From Massilia sp. UBA2709 (GTDB taxonomy: Bacteria > Pseudomonadota > Gammaproteobacteria > Burkholderiales > Burkholderiaceae_D): a DNA stretch of 18,795 nucleotides. The notes under the pieces were generated by a model. That model was not told the origin of the DNA and made no database searches. It worked only from the letters and a program-made list of their open reading frames with translations. The position numbers and the translations under genes were made by a program. Location: contig DEKZ01000119.1 in NCBI GenBank assembly GCA_002354135.1, forward strand, positions 1 through 18,795, given 5' to 3'. Shown here one piece after another: positions 7,244-14,679 of the stretch. Each line of letters starts with the position of its first letter. Position 1 is the stretch's first letter.

Positions 7244-7738
7244 CTATGCCGCCACCCGGTTCACCGCCAGGTCCCACCCGCCCAGCGTGCTGCCGTTCAC
7301 GCCGCCGCCGATCTTCTGCTGCGTGTATTTCCATTTCACCTTCGAGAACTTCAGGCACAGGTTCTCCGTCATCCCGACACCTGGCTGGATGCCCGGCTTG
7401 CACATCCCGATCAGCACGTTCTCCAGGTCGATCTCGAAATACTTGATCGGCTTGCCGTCGCCATCCGCGCGCATGAACTCGAACTTCGCGCGGGGAATGG
7501 TCTTGCCCATCGCGCAGTACTGCAGCAGCAGGGGCGTCGACAAATCGGTCATTTTGGAAATCAGGATGTCGTCGAATTCGGCGCGCTCCGCGGTATGGCC
7601 GCCGCCGGTAGACGCGGTGGCGCTGCGCGGCTGCGTGACGCCGAAATCCACGTCCAGGCACTCGATCCAGCCCTTGTGCCCCTCATCCTGGGATTCACCC
7701 TTGATCCCTTCAATCTGCAAATATGCGTCGATTGCCAT
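7244..7738 (-). CDS. hcp: Hcp, type VI secretion tube protein
   Basis: This is a 164-residue protein beginning MAIDAYLQIEGIKGESQDEG, the hallmark N-terminus of Hcp proteins. The central HTAERAEFDDILISKMTDLS and the C-terminal LKFSKVKWKY segments are also family-typical. Hcp hexamers stack to form the inner tube of the contractile T6SS and can carry small effectors in their lumen. Two adjacent ATGs exist (7741 and 7738). I chose the second because GGAG lies five bases before it. A weaker frame extends to 7777 but lacks family similarity. No other T6SS structural gene (tss, vgrG, clpV) is in this window, so this is an orphan hcp. It leads a short cassette with the amidase 8 bp downstream. A perfect inverted repeat lies 40 bp upstream of the start. 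Confidence 0.93.
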   Translation of the reverse strand: MAIDAYLQIEGIKGESQDEGHKGWIECLDVDFGVTQPRSATASTGGGHTAERAEFDDILISKMTDLSTPLLLQYCAMGKTIPRAKFEFMRADGDGKPIKYFEIDLENVLIGMCKPGIQPGVGMTENLCLKFSKVKWKYTQQKIGGGVNGSTLGGWDLAVNRVAA

Positions 7739-7777
7739 CATGACTCCATAGAAATTTCTTGGGGAAACTCTTGCCAT

Positions 7778-7796
7778 TTCGCATGAAGAATGCGAA
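7778..7796. repeat. Inverted repeat upstream of hcp (possible operator)
   Basis: TTCGCAT (7778-7784) and ATGCGAA (7790-7796) form perfect 7-bp arms around five bases, 40 bp before the hcp start. No T-run follows on the minus strand, so an operator or mRNA leader hairpin is likelier than a terminator. Confidence 0.45.
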
Positions 7797-7931
7797 TTCC
7801 TGCGATGGCCAAGGGAGATTGTCGGATGGGCGCGACGATGCGGGCTTATGCAGCCTCAATAGCCGGGATGGCCAAGGGCGACAAGCAGGAAGATGCGCCC
7901 AGAGAGGCTTGCTACCTGGGCGGAACAGTGC

Positions 7932-7973
7932 GCATGGCTGGTGCGTGTCGCAGCCATGCCACCCGATGGGTGG
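7932..7973 (-). terminator. Stem-loops just after the diguanylate cyclase gene (weak terminator candidate)
   Basis: Two overlapping hairpins follow the cyclase stop codon (7976). One has CCACCC/GGGTGG arms with a 3-base loop (7959-7973). The other has perfect 9-bp arms GCATGGCTG/CAGCCATGC at 7932-7940 and 7951-7959. Neither is followed by a T-run, so intrinsic termination is doubtful; they could protect the 3' end or assist termination. The rest of the gap to hcp (7739-7931) has a 12-bp direct repeat, GATGGCCAAGGG, at 7804-7815 and 7867-7878. Confidence 0.35.
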
Positions 7974-7975
7974 GC

Positions 7976-9694
7976 TTACTTGCCCTGCCGGCTATCGGCC
8001 AGCTCGTGCTTCGCAGCCGGAGATGCGTCGACCGGGGGCGCCGCGCGCACGCAATTGCGCCCACCGTGCTTCGCTTCATACAGCGCCAGGTCGGCCGCGT
8101 GCACCAGCGTCTGCGCATTGTGCCCGTGCGCCGGATACGAGGCGACGCCGATCGATGCGGTCGCGCCGATGCGTTGCCCGTCGTGCAGTACTTCGCCGGA
8201 TGCGATCAGCAGGCGCAGGGCGTCGGCGCGCTTGATGGCGTCCTCGATGCCACATTCGGGCAGCAGCACCACCATTTCCTCGCCACCCATGCGGCAGGCG
8301 ACGTCGGCCGAGCGGATGTTCTCGCGCAACGTCAGCGCCACCTTGCGCAGGATGGCGTCGCCGCCTTCGTGGCCATAGGTGTCGTTGATGCGCTTGAAGT
8401 GGTCGAGATCGAGGACGAGCACGCTCAGCGGCACGCCGCTGCGGCTCGAGCGCGCCAGTTCGCGCTTCATGATTTCGTCGAGGTAGCGGCGGTTGTAGAG
8501 CTGGGTGAGCGGGTCGATGATCGACTGCTGGCGCAGCGAGACGCGCAACTTGACGTTGCTCAGCGCCAGGCCGAGCTGCTCCGCAACCTGGCCGATCCAG
8601 ACGCGCTGGATTGGATCGCCGCTGGCCAGCTCGCCGCCGGTGACGGTGAGGCAGCCGATGACGTCGCCCTGCGTGACCAGCGGCAGGCACAGGCGGTCGA
8701 GCGGGTTGCCGGCGCCATGGCGGCACGCGAGTCCGTCGCCGTCGACGTAGAGGTGCGGGCTGCCGCGCCGCAACGCCCAGCAGTCGAGCGCCTCGATCGT
8801 TTCCGGCTCGGCGACGACATCGCCCCAGCCGGCCTTGCGCTCCAGCAGGTCGCGCGAGTTGTTGTACAGGTAGAGGCTGCCCGACAGCTTCGGCAGCAGG
8901 CGCGGCAGGTAGCTGGCGATGATGCCGGCCGATTCGTCGACCGTCTCCGCCAGCTCCAGCGCGTGCATCAGCTCGGCGCTGCGGAACAGCAAGTCGTTTT
9001 GCGAGGCCAGGCGTTCGGCCGTCACCTCGGCCTGCCCGGCGGCCTGCTTGGCCTTCAGTTCGGCCGCATTACGCTGGCGCAGCACGCGCTGGCCGGCGAC
9101 CAGCATCGCGGCAAGAAAGAGGATGTTGGTGATGGTGGCGAACAGGCCGGCATTCGCGGCGGAAGTGGAGGTCGTCAGCAGCTGCTCGCCGAGGTCGTTG
9201 CGGCGCCTGGCGTAAATGGCGAGCTCCTCGCCGATCAGCTTGCGCAGCAGGTCCATCTGCGCCTTGCCGGTGCCGGTGGCCATGAATGCGGCGGATGCAT
9301 CGAAACCGGTTTCGCGGCGCAGGCCGATCACTTCCTCCACGTTGCGCAGCTTGGCGGCTGTGGCGCGCTCGATCGCCTCGGCGCGGACAATCTCGTCCGG
9401 GCTCGTCAACTCCCCGCGCAACGCGGCCTGGGTGCCCGGAATCGCGTTGATGGCGGCGTAATAGGGCTCCAGGAAGCGCTGGTTACCGGTGACCACGAAG
9501 CCGCGTTGGGCCGTCTCGGCGTTGAGCAGCATCTCGAGCAGGGTGTGGTTCAGGCGCTCGGCATCCGACGCGCTCTTCAGTTCGGCCACCACGACGTGGA
9601 CCTGGCGGTTCACCATCATCGGGAGGGCCGCCACGGTCGACATGACGAGAATGATCGCACCGGCGGCGACCTTGATCTTTGTTTCGAATTTCAT
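7976..9694 (-). CDS. Membrane diguanylate cyclase (CHASE3-GAF-GGDEF)
   Basis: This is a 572-residue protein. TM1 spans about residues 7-25 and TM2 about 183-200. They enclose a periplasmic helical CHASE3-type sensor, whose NAETAQRGFVVTGNQRFLEPY motif (58-78) is typical. A GAF domain covers about 240-380. A GGDEF domain starts at DPLTQLYNRRYLDE (394-407) and includes DLDHFKRINDTYGHEGGD. The active-site loop is GGEEM (470-474), so the usual final Phe is Met. The preceding RSAD (461-464) is an intact RxxD inhibitory c-di-GMP site five residues upstream. It should make c-di-GMP from two GTP in response to a periplasmic or cytoplasmic cue, with product inhibition. No EAL domain is present. It is divergent from the acyltransferase gene. 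The start at 9694 has only a distant AAGGG upstream. Confidence 0.93.
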   Translation of the reverse strand: MKFETKIKVAAGAIILVMSTVAALPMMVNRQVHVVVAELKSASDAERLNHTLLEMLLNAETAQRGFVVTGNQRFLEPYYAAINAIPGTQAALRGELTSPDEIVRAEAIERATAAKLRNVEEVIGLRRETGFDASAAFMATGTGKAQMDLLRKLIGEELAIYARRRNDLGEQLLTTSTSAANAGLFATITNILFLAAMLVAGQRVLRQRNAAELKAKQAAGQAEVTAERLASQNDLLFRSAELMHALELAETVDESAGIIASYLPRLLPKLSGSLYLYNNSRDLLERKAGWGDVVAEPETIEALDCWALRRGSPHLYVDGDGLACRHGAGNPLDRLCLPLVTQGDVIGCLTVTGGELASGDPIQRVWIGQVAEQLGLALSNVKLRVSLRQQSIIDPLTQLYNRRYLDEIMKRELARSSRSGVPLSVLVLDLDHFKRINDTYGHEGGDAILRKVALTLRENIRSADVACRMGGEEMVVLLPECGIEDAIKRADALRLLIASGEVLHDGQRIGATASIGVASYPAHGHNAQTLVHAADLALYEAKHGGRNCVRAAPPVDASPAAKHELADSRQGK

Positions 9695-9757
9695 CAGTAA
9701 TGCGATGCCCTTGGAGACAAATCCTTTTGCGAATGCAGGGCCCGGTATTGACGTCCT

Positions 9758-9785
9758 GGCCTATGTATTCGCGCGTACATAGGCC
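9758..9785. repeat. Perfect 10-bp-arm palindrome in the divergent intergenic region
   Basis: GGCCTATGTA (9758-9767) and TACATAGGCC (9776-9785) are perfect inverted arms around eight bases (TTCGCGCG). The site lies 64-91 bp before the cyclase start and 188 bp before the acyltransferase start. There is no T-run on either side, so it is not an intrinsic terminator. The size and symmetry suit the operator of a dimeric regulator controlling one or both genes. The remainder of 9695-9972 shows no gene. Confidence 0.55.
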
Positions 9786-9972
9786 GCGAGAGTATCACAG
9801 GCCACCGCCATCCCACCGGTCTTCGGCCTGGCATGGCATTGCCAACGCATCTATTGCGCGCCCTGGAAGTTGCAAGCTCGGCTATGATTGCGGCCGGCCG
9901 GCAGTTTCGACAGCAGTTCCTGCTTGGGTAACGTCGAGCATGGATTGTTGAAGTACGCAGGTTGGAGTCGCG

Positions 9973-11109
9973 ATGAACGCAGCAGTAGCAGTGCCCGCTT
10001 CAGGCAGCGCGGGTGATAAACAGTATGTACTGATTAATGTGCTGAAGGCCGTTGCCGCGCAGCTGATCGTGCTGCACCACCTGGCCTTCTACGGACCGAT
10101 GGCCGACCAGGCATGGCCGCTGGCGCCCGACCTGTTCAGCTGGCTCGCCGGCGACGCACGGATCGCCGTGCAGGTCTTCCTCGTCATTGGCGGCTTCCTG
10201 GCCGCGAAATCCCTTTCGCCGCATGGCTTGCCCGGGCTGGATCATCCCTTGCGCGCGATCGGGCGCCGCTATTTGAAGCTGGCGCCGCCGTTTATTGTTG
10301 CGATGCTGTTTGCGGTGCTTGCCTCGTATATTGCAGGCGCCTGGATGACGCATGACTCGATTTCCGAGCCGCCGAGCATCCTGCAGTTTGGTGCGCACAT
10401 GCTGTTGCTGCACGATGTGCTGGGCTATGAGGCCTTGTCGGCGGGTGCTTGGTATGTCGCGATCGATTTCCAGTTGTATGGGTTGATGTGCCTGCTGCTT
10501 TGGGTATTCGGCAGCGTAGGACAGGTTCGCAAGTGGCGCTGGGTCATGCCAGTCGTGGTGGCCGCGGTCGTCAGCGCTTCGCTCTTCATGTTCAACCGCG
10601 ATTCGGATTGGGATATCTGGGCGCCGTACTTCTTTGGAAGTTATGGCCTGGGCGCCCTGGCCTGGTGGGCGAGCGATCCGAAGCGGCGGCCAGCGGCGAT
10701 CCTGGCCTTGCTGCTGCTGATCGTCGTGCCAACGCAGTTGGCCTTGGCGGTCGATTTTCGTAGCAGGATCGCGCTGGCTTTTACCGTCGCCTGCTTGCTG
10801 CTCTTGTTCGGTCGTGAAAAGCCCGCCATGCTCGGTGCGCGCGGATCCTGGCTCGTGCAGATGCTTGCGAAGACGTCGTATTCGGTCTTTCTGGTGCACT
10901 TTCCGGTTTGCCTCATCATGAATGCCGCCTTCATGCGCCTTGCGCCGGAAGTACCGCATTTCCAGTTCATCGGTGTAGTGCTCGGATGGGCGGCCAGCTT
11001 GATTGCTGGCGCTGTGTTCCATCGTTGGGTGGAGGCGCCTCTGGGCCGTATGTTCGCCCAGAGACCGGGAACTGCCAAAACGCGAGCCTTTGCAGCGAAG
11101 GTAGGTTGA
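9973..11109 (+). CDS. Acyltransferase 3 family integral membrane protein
   Basis: This is a 378-residue protein with about ten hydrophobic helices spread over its length. The N-terminal segment VLKAVAAQLIVLHHLAFYG carries the His pair H35/H36 typical of acyltransferase-3 (PF01757) proteins. It is followed by VQVFLVIGGFLAAKSL, which corresponds to the family's FFxISGF region. SYSVFLVHFPVCLIM near residue 310 matches the usual C-terminal helix with a conserved His. Such proteins O-acylate surface sugars, lipids or exopolysaccharides at the inner membrane; the acceptor cannot be told here. GGAG five bases before the ATG supports the start. The gene stands alone, divergent from the diguanylate cyclase and convergent with the HNH gene. 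A link to c-di-GMP-controlled surface polysaccharide would fit but is inference. Confidence 0.88.
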   Translation: MNAAVAVPASGSAGDKQYVLINVLKAVAAQLIVLHHLAFYGPMADQAWPLAPDLFSWLAGDARIAVQVFLVIGGFLAAKSLSPHGLPGLDHPLRAIGRRYLKLAPPFIVAMLFAVLASYIAGAWMTHDSISEPPSILQFGAHMLLLHDVLGYEALSAGAWYVAIDFQLYGLMCLLLWVFGSVGQVRKWRWVMPVVVAAVVSASLFMFNRDSDWDIWAPYFFGSYGLGALAWWASDPKRRPAAILALLLLIVVPTQLALAVDFRSRIALAFTVACLLLLFGREKPAMLGARGSWLVQMLAKTSYSVFLVHFPVCLIMNAAFMRLAPEVPHFQFIGVVLGWAASLIAGAVFHRWVEAPLGRMFAQRPGTAKTRAFAAKVG

Positions 11110-11154
11110 ACGATATAGTGTCAATAAGCGGCTAGCTGGGCAGTTTATCGATAG

Positions 11155-11937
11155 CTACGAAACATCTAGGTCGATAAACACATCTGTTTCCGATGGTATT
11201 GGTTCCGGTACCTCTAGGACCAAGCGTGGGATCTTCTCGTATAGCTCTAGTTTGAACTGATCCCGTTCATACGCGTAATGGCAGCGCCGGTGACAATTGG
11301 GGCAGAGTGCCACGGCATTCGATGGCGTATCGGAGCCGTGGCAGGACAAGGGCATGACATGATGGACTTCCAGGTACGGTAAGCTGTCCTGTCCTAAGAA
11401 CGGCGCCTTGCAGTTGCAACCTTCACACACCCCATTCGCCAGTTGCAGGACCCATGCTTTTACCGCTGGATCGCGAACGTAAGTAGTGATAGATCGCGTC
11501 TCGGTTACCGGCCTGATCGTTCCGAGCGGCTTCTTGCCAATCTGCCGCCGACGAAGTTCAGCAACCTTTGCGTCAAGGGCCTCCACATGAGACGTAGGAA
11601 CGTAGGCGTTAAGAAAATCAATGCCGCTCGTCTTGAGGAGGGTAATCATTTTTTCTTTGACCGCGCTGCCGATGTTCCGAGCAGGTAGGTAACCGGCGAT
11701 CCACGGCATTTTCAGTTCATATAACGCGGCGGAGATGTTTTGCATACGGAACTCGACAGAGGCCTTGGTCCGTGTCGCAAGAGGGCCTTCTCTTAACTGC
11801 CGATTGATCTCTGCTTTGCTATATGACTCTCCGTTTAGCTCAAGGCGTAGCATTTGCAGGTAGGCCTGGACGGCGCTCGTCAGCTCGGCATCGCTCCAAG
11901 CGTGGGAACCCTGAGCGGTATCTTGTGAAATGGACAT
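11155..11937 (-). CDS. HNH endonuclease (McrA-like), probably acquired
   Basis: This is a 260-residue protein. The C-terminal HNH domain has zinc-ligand pairs CEGC (C171, C174) and CPNC (C212, C215), the catalytic LEVHHVMPLS (H192/H193), N207 and a trailing RRCHYA. The N-terminal about 110 residues (WSDAELTSAVQAYLQML, then KASVEFRMQNISAALYEL) form a helical domain seen in many HNH proteins of restriction/defence type, possibly a DNA-recognition module. Sampled GC over 11161-11280 is about 46%, against about 68% in neighbouring gyrB, which suggests recent transfer. It has its own promoter and lies behind the gyrB terminator. No methyltransferase or partner gene is adjacent, so a modification-dependent nuclease is possible but unproven. 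No Shine-Dalgarno is visible before the ATG at 11937. Confidence 0.85.
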   Translation of the reverse strand: MSISQDTAQGSHAWSDAELTSAVQAYLQMLRLELNGESYSKAEINRQLREGPLATRTKASVEFRMQNISAALYELKMPWIAGYLPARNIGSAVKEKMITLLKTSGIDFLNAYVPTSHVEALDAKVAELRRRQIGKKPLGTIRPVTETRSITTYVRDPAVKAWVLQLANGVCEGCNCKAPFLGQDSLPYLEVHHVMPLSCHGSDTPSNAVALCPNCHRRCHYAYERDQFKLELYEKIPRLVLEVPEPIPSETDVFIDLDVS

Positions 11938-11940
11938 TCG

Positions 11941-11973
11941 AAGTAGACCAGTCGAAACCAGCTGAGTCTACTT
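11941..11973. repeat. Inverted repeat overlapping the HNH promoter (candidate operator)
   Basis: AAGTAGAC (11941-11948) and GTCTACTT (11966-11973) are perfect 8-bp arms 17 bases apart. The upstream arm covers most of the -10 box and the downstream arm abuts the start codon. A bound repressor dimer, or a leader hairpin, would block expression. Confidence 0.5.
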
Positions 11974-11993
11974 TTTGTTCAATATCTTTTCAA
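11965..11993 (-). promoter_or_regulatory. Promoter of the HNH gene
   Basis: On the minus strand TTGAAA (plus 11988-11993) and TAGACT (plus 11965-11970) are separated by 17 bases in an AT-rich stretch. Transcription would start about 20 bases before the ATG. Confidence 0.55.
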
Positions 11994-12039
11994 TAAATTA
12001 AAGGCGAGATGGTCAGGTCCTCGCGCATTTTGTCATCGC

Positions 12040-12067
12040 AAAAAAAACGCCGACCTTTGGCCGGCGT
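12040..12067 (-). terminator. Rho-independent terminator of gyrB
   Basis: On the minus strand the stem ACGCCG(mismatch)CC / GG(mismatch)CGGCGT (arms 12059-12067 and 12047-12055), with a 3-base loop, is followed directly by a run of eight T. It lies 23 bp past the gyrB stop codon. Confidence 0.9.
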
Positions 12068-12089
12068 CTTGGCTTGAAGCGGTGACCGA

Positions 12090-14594
12090 TCAAACGTCAA
12101 TATTCCCCGCCTGCAGCGCATTCGTCTCAATGAAGTTCCTGCGCGGCTCGACTTCGTCACCCATCAGCGTGGTGAAGATCTGGTCCGCCGCAATCGCGTC
12201 CTCGATCTGCACCTTCAGCAGGCGGCGTACGGTCGGGTCCATCGTGGTTTCCCACAGCTGTTCCGGATTCATCTCGCCCAGACCCTTGTAACGCTGCTTG
12301 GTCACGCCGCGTTCGGCTTCCTCGCGCAGCCACTGCATCGCGGTGTGGAAGTCGGTGACGGCGAATTCCTTCATCTTCTCGCCTTCGCCGCGGCGGATGA
12401 TCGCGCCTTCGCCCATCAGGCCCTTGAAGGTCGCGGCCGAGCCGGCCAGGACGCCATAGTCGGCGCTGGCAACGAAGTCGGCGTCGATCTGGGTGACCTG
12501 CACGTTGCCGTGGCGGATGCGTTCGATGCGCAGGGCGTGTTTTTCGCTCAGCTCGTCCGAACGCACGTTCACGGTCACAGTCGGGTCGGCGATCGCCGCC
12601 GCCATCGCCGCGGCCGAGGCTTGCGCGTTGTCCAGGGTGGTCAGGTCCAGGGTCACGCCGCCGGCGACGATCGCGGTCAGCGCCGCGCGGTCGATCACGC
12701 GGGTCAGGCGCATCATGATGGCGTTGGCCAAGTTGTACTGGCGCACCAGCTCGGCCAGCGCTTCGCCGGTGATCGGGTCGGCGCCTTCGCGCGGGATCAG
12801 CGAGGCGGTGTTCAGCGCCACCGTCATCATGTAGCTCGCTTCCTCGACGTCGTCCTTCAGGTAGCGCTCGTCGCGGCCGGCCTTCACCTTGTACAGCGGC
12901 GGCTGGGCGATATAGATGTGGCCACGCTCGACCAGCTGCGGCATCTGGCGGTAGAACAGCGTCAGCAGCAGGGTGCGGATGTGGGCGCCGTCGACGTCCG
13001 CGTCGGTCATGATGATGATGCGGTGGTAGCGCAGTTTATCCACGTTGAATTCGTCCGGGCCGATCGAGGTGCCGAGGGTCGCGATCAGGGTCGTGATCTG
13101 CTCCGACGACAGCATCTTCTCGAAACGCGCCTTTTCCACGTTCAGCACCTTGCCGCGCAGCGGCAGGATCGCCTGGAACTTGCGGTCGCGGCCCTGCTTG
13201 GCCGAGCCGCCTGCCGAGTCACCCTCGACGATGTAGAGTTCGGCCAGGGCCGGGTCGCGTTCCTGGCAGTCGGCCAGTTTCGAGGACAGGCCCAGGCCGT
13301 CCATCACGCCCTTGCGGCGGGTCAGGTCGCGCGCCTTGCGGGCGGCTTCGCGCGCACGCGCGGCTTCGACGATCTTGCCGCAGATGATCTTGGCGTCGTT
13401 CGGCTTTTCGTTCAGGAAGTCGGTGAGCGTCTTGGCCACGATCTCTTCGACCGGGCCGCGCACTTCCGACGACACGAGTTTATCCTTGGTCTGCGACGAG
13501 AACTTCGGTTCCGGCACTTTCACCGACAGCACGCAGGTGAGACCCTCGCGCATGTCGTCGCCCGAGATTTCGACCTTGGCTTTTTTCGCCAGTTCGTTCT
13601 CGTCGATGTACTTGTTGATCACGCGCGTCATCGCCGCACGCAAACCGGTCAGGTGGGTGCCGCCGTCGCGCTGCGGGATGTTGTTGGTGAAGCAGAGCAC
13701 CTGCTCGTTGTACGAGTCGTTCCACTGCATCGACACGTCCACCGAGATGTTGGTGCCGTTGTCCGACAGGCGGTCGCCGGTTGCCTGGAACACGGTCGGG
13801 TGCAGCACGGCCTTGGCCTTGTTGATGTACTCGACGAAGCCGCGGGTGCCGCCCTCGAAGGCGAAGACTTCTTCCTTGCCGGTGCGCTGGTCGCTCAGCT
13901 TGATGTTGACGCCGTTGTTCAGGAACGAGAGTTCGCGGATGCGCTTGCTCAGGATCTCGTAATGGAATTCGACGGTCGTGAAGATTTCCTCGTCGGCCCA
14001 GAAGTGCACTTCGGTGCCGCGCTTGTCGGTGTCGCCGATGACCTTGATCGGCGAGACTTCGACGCCGTCGCGGATTTCGATTTCGCGGTTCAGCGGGACG
14101 CCACGCTCGAATTCCATTTGGTGGATCTTGCCGTTCTGGCGCACGGTCACGCGCAGCAGTTTCGACAGCGCGTTCACGCACGAGACGCCGACGCCGTGCA
14201 GGCCGCCCGACACCTTGTAGGCGTTCTGGTTGAACTTGCCGCCGGCGTGCAGTTCGGTCAGGGCGATCTCGGTCGCCGAGCGCTTCGGCTCGTGCTTGTC
14301 GTCCATCTTGACGCCGGTCGGGATGCCGCGGCCGTTATCGGTGATCGAGACCGAGTTATCGGAGTGGATCGTGACGTGGATTTCGGTGCAATAGCCGGCC
14401 AGCGCCTCGTCGATCGAGTTGTCCAGCACTTCGAACACCAGGTGGTGCAAGCCGGTCCCGTCCGAGGTATCGCCGATGTACATGCCCGGACGCTTGCGGA
14501 CTGCTTCCAGGCCTTCCAGAATTTGAATCGAGGCGGCGCCGTATTCGTCAGCCGCAGCCGGCGAAGAAGGCATTACTTGAGTGTTCTCGGACAT
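12090..14594 (-). CDS. gyrB: DNA gyrase subunit B
   Basis: This is an 834-residue ATPase subunit of the type II topoisomerase that introduces negative supercoils. The GHKL ATPase domain shows catalytic E55 and Mg-binding N59 in HLVFEVLDNSIDEA, DNGRGIP (86-92) and the GGLHGVGVS lid. The TOPRIM domain shows EGDSAGG (E457) and DADVDG (D531/D533), with PLRGKVLNVEKA between them. The C-terminal QRYKGLGEMNPEQLWET is intact. About 170 extra residues between TOPRIM and that motif form the insert usual in Gram-negative GyrB. I chose ATG 14594, with AGAAAG six bases upstream, over a TTG five codons earlier. It lies 85 bp after dnaN with no recF between, as is common in Burkholderiales. An 8-bp GC-rich inverted repeat (14638-14645/14663-14670) sits in that gap without a T-run. 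Confidence 0.98.
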   Translation of the reverse strand: MSENTQVMPSSPAAADEYGAASIQILEGLEAVRKRPGMYIGDTSDGTGLHHLVFEVLDNSIDEALAGYCTEIHVTIHSDNSVSITDNGRGIPTGVKMDDKHEPKRSATEIALTELHAGGKFNQNAYKVSGGLHGVGVSCVNALSKLLRVTVRQNGKIHQMEFERGVPLNREIEIRDGVEVSPIKVIGDTDKRGTEVHFWADEEIFTTVEFHYEILSKRIRELSFLNNGVNIKLSDQRTGKEEVFAFEGGTRGFVEYINKAKAVLHPTVFQATGDRLSDNGTNISVDVSMQWNDSYNEQVLCFTNNIPQRDGGTHLTGLRAAMTRVINKYIDENELAKKAKVEISGDDMREGLTCVLSVKVPEPKFSSQTKDKLVSSEVRGPVEEIVAKTLTDFLNEKPNDAKIICGKIVEAARAREAARKARDLTRRKGVMDGLGLSSKLADCQERDPALAELYIVEGDSAGGSAKQGRDRKFQAILPLRGKVLNVEKARFEKMLSSEQITTLIATLGTSIGPDEFNVDKLRYHRIIIMTDADVDGAHIRTLLLTLFYRQMPQLVERGHIYIAQPPLYKVKAGRDERYLKDDVEEASYMMTVALNTASLIPREGADPITGEALAELVRQYNLANAIMMRLTRVIDRAALTAIVAGGVTLDLTTLDNAQASAAAMAAAIADPTVTVNVRSDELSEKHALRIERIRHGNVQVTQIDADFVASADYGVLAGSAATFKGLMGEGAIIRRGEGEKMKEFAVTDFHTAMQWLREEAERGVTKQRYKGLGEMNPEQLWETTMDPTVRRLLKVQIEDAIAADQIFTTLMGDEVEPRRNFIETNALQAGNIDV

Positions 14595-14679
14595 GGACTG
14601 CTTTCTCAAAAAACGATGTATTCAGACTGCTCAGTTCGGGCCGCGATCCCGATAAAACAAGGCGCGGCCCCCGATGCCT

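Noticed and set aside
7739..7975. Sigma-54 (-24/-12) promoter upstream of hcp
   Set aside because: GG-N10-GC spacing was looked for on the minus strand. The closest string (TGGCATGGCTGC) lacks the required spacing.
7790..9700. 636-residue plus-strand open frame opposite the diguanylate cyclase
   Set aside because: It is antisense to an intact GGDEF gene, has no domain and has biased composition.
13036..13044. DnaA-box-like TTATCCACG inside gyrB
   Set aside because: It is a single one-mismatch copy within conserved coding sequence, likely chance.
14638..14670. GC-rich inverted repeat between dnaN and gyrB as a terminator
   Set aside because: The 8-bp arms are perfect, but the 17-base loop and absence of a T-run argue against an intrinsic terminator. 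It is noted only within the gyrB entry.
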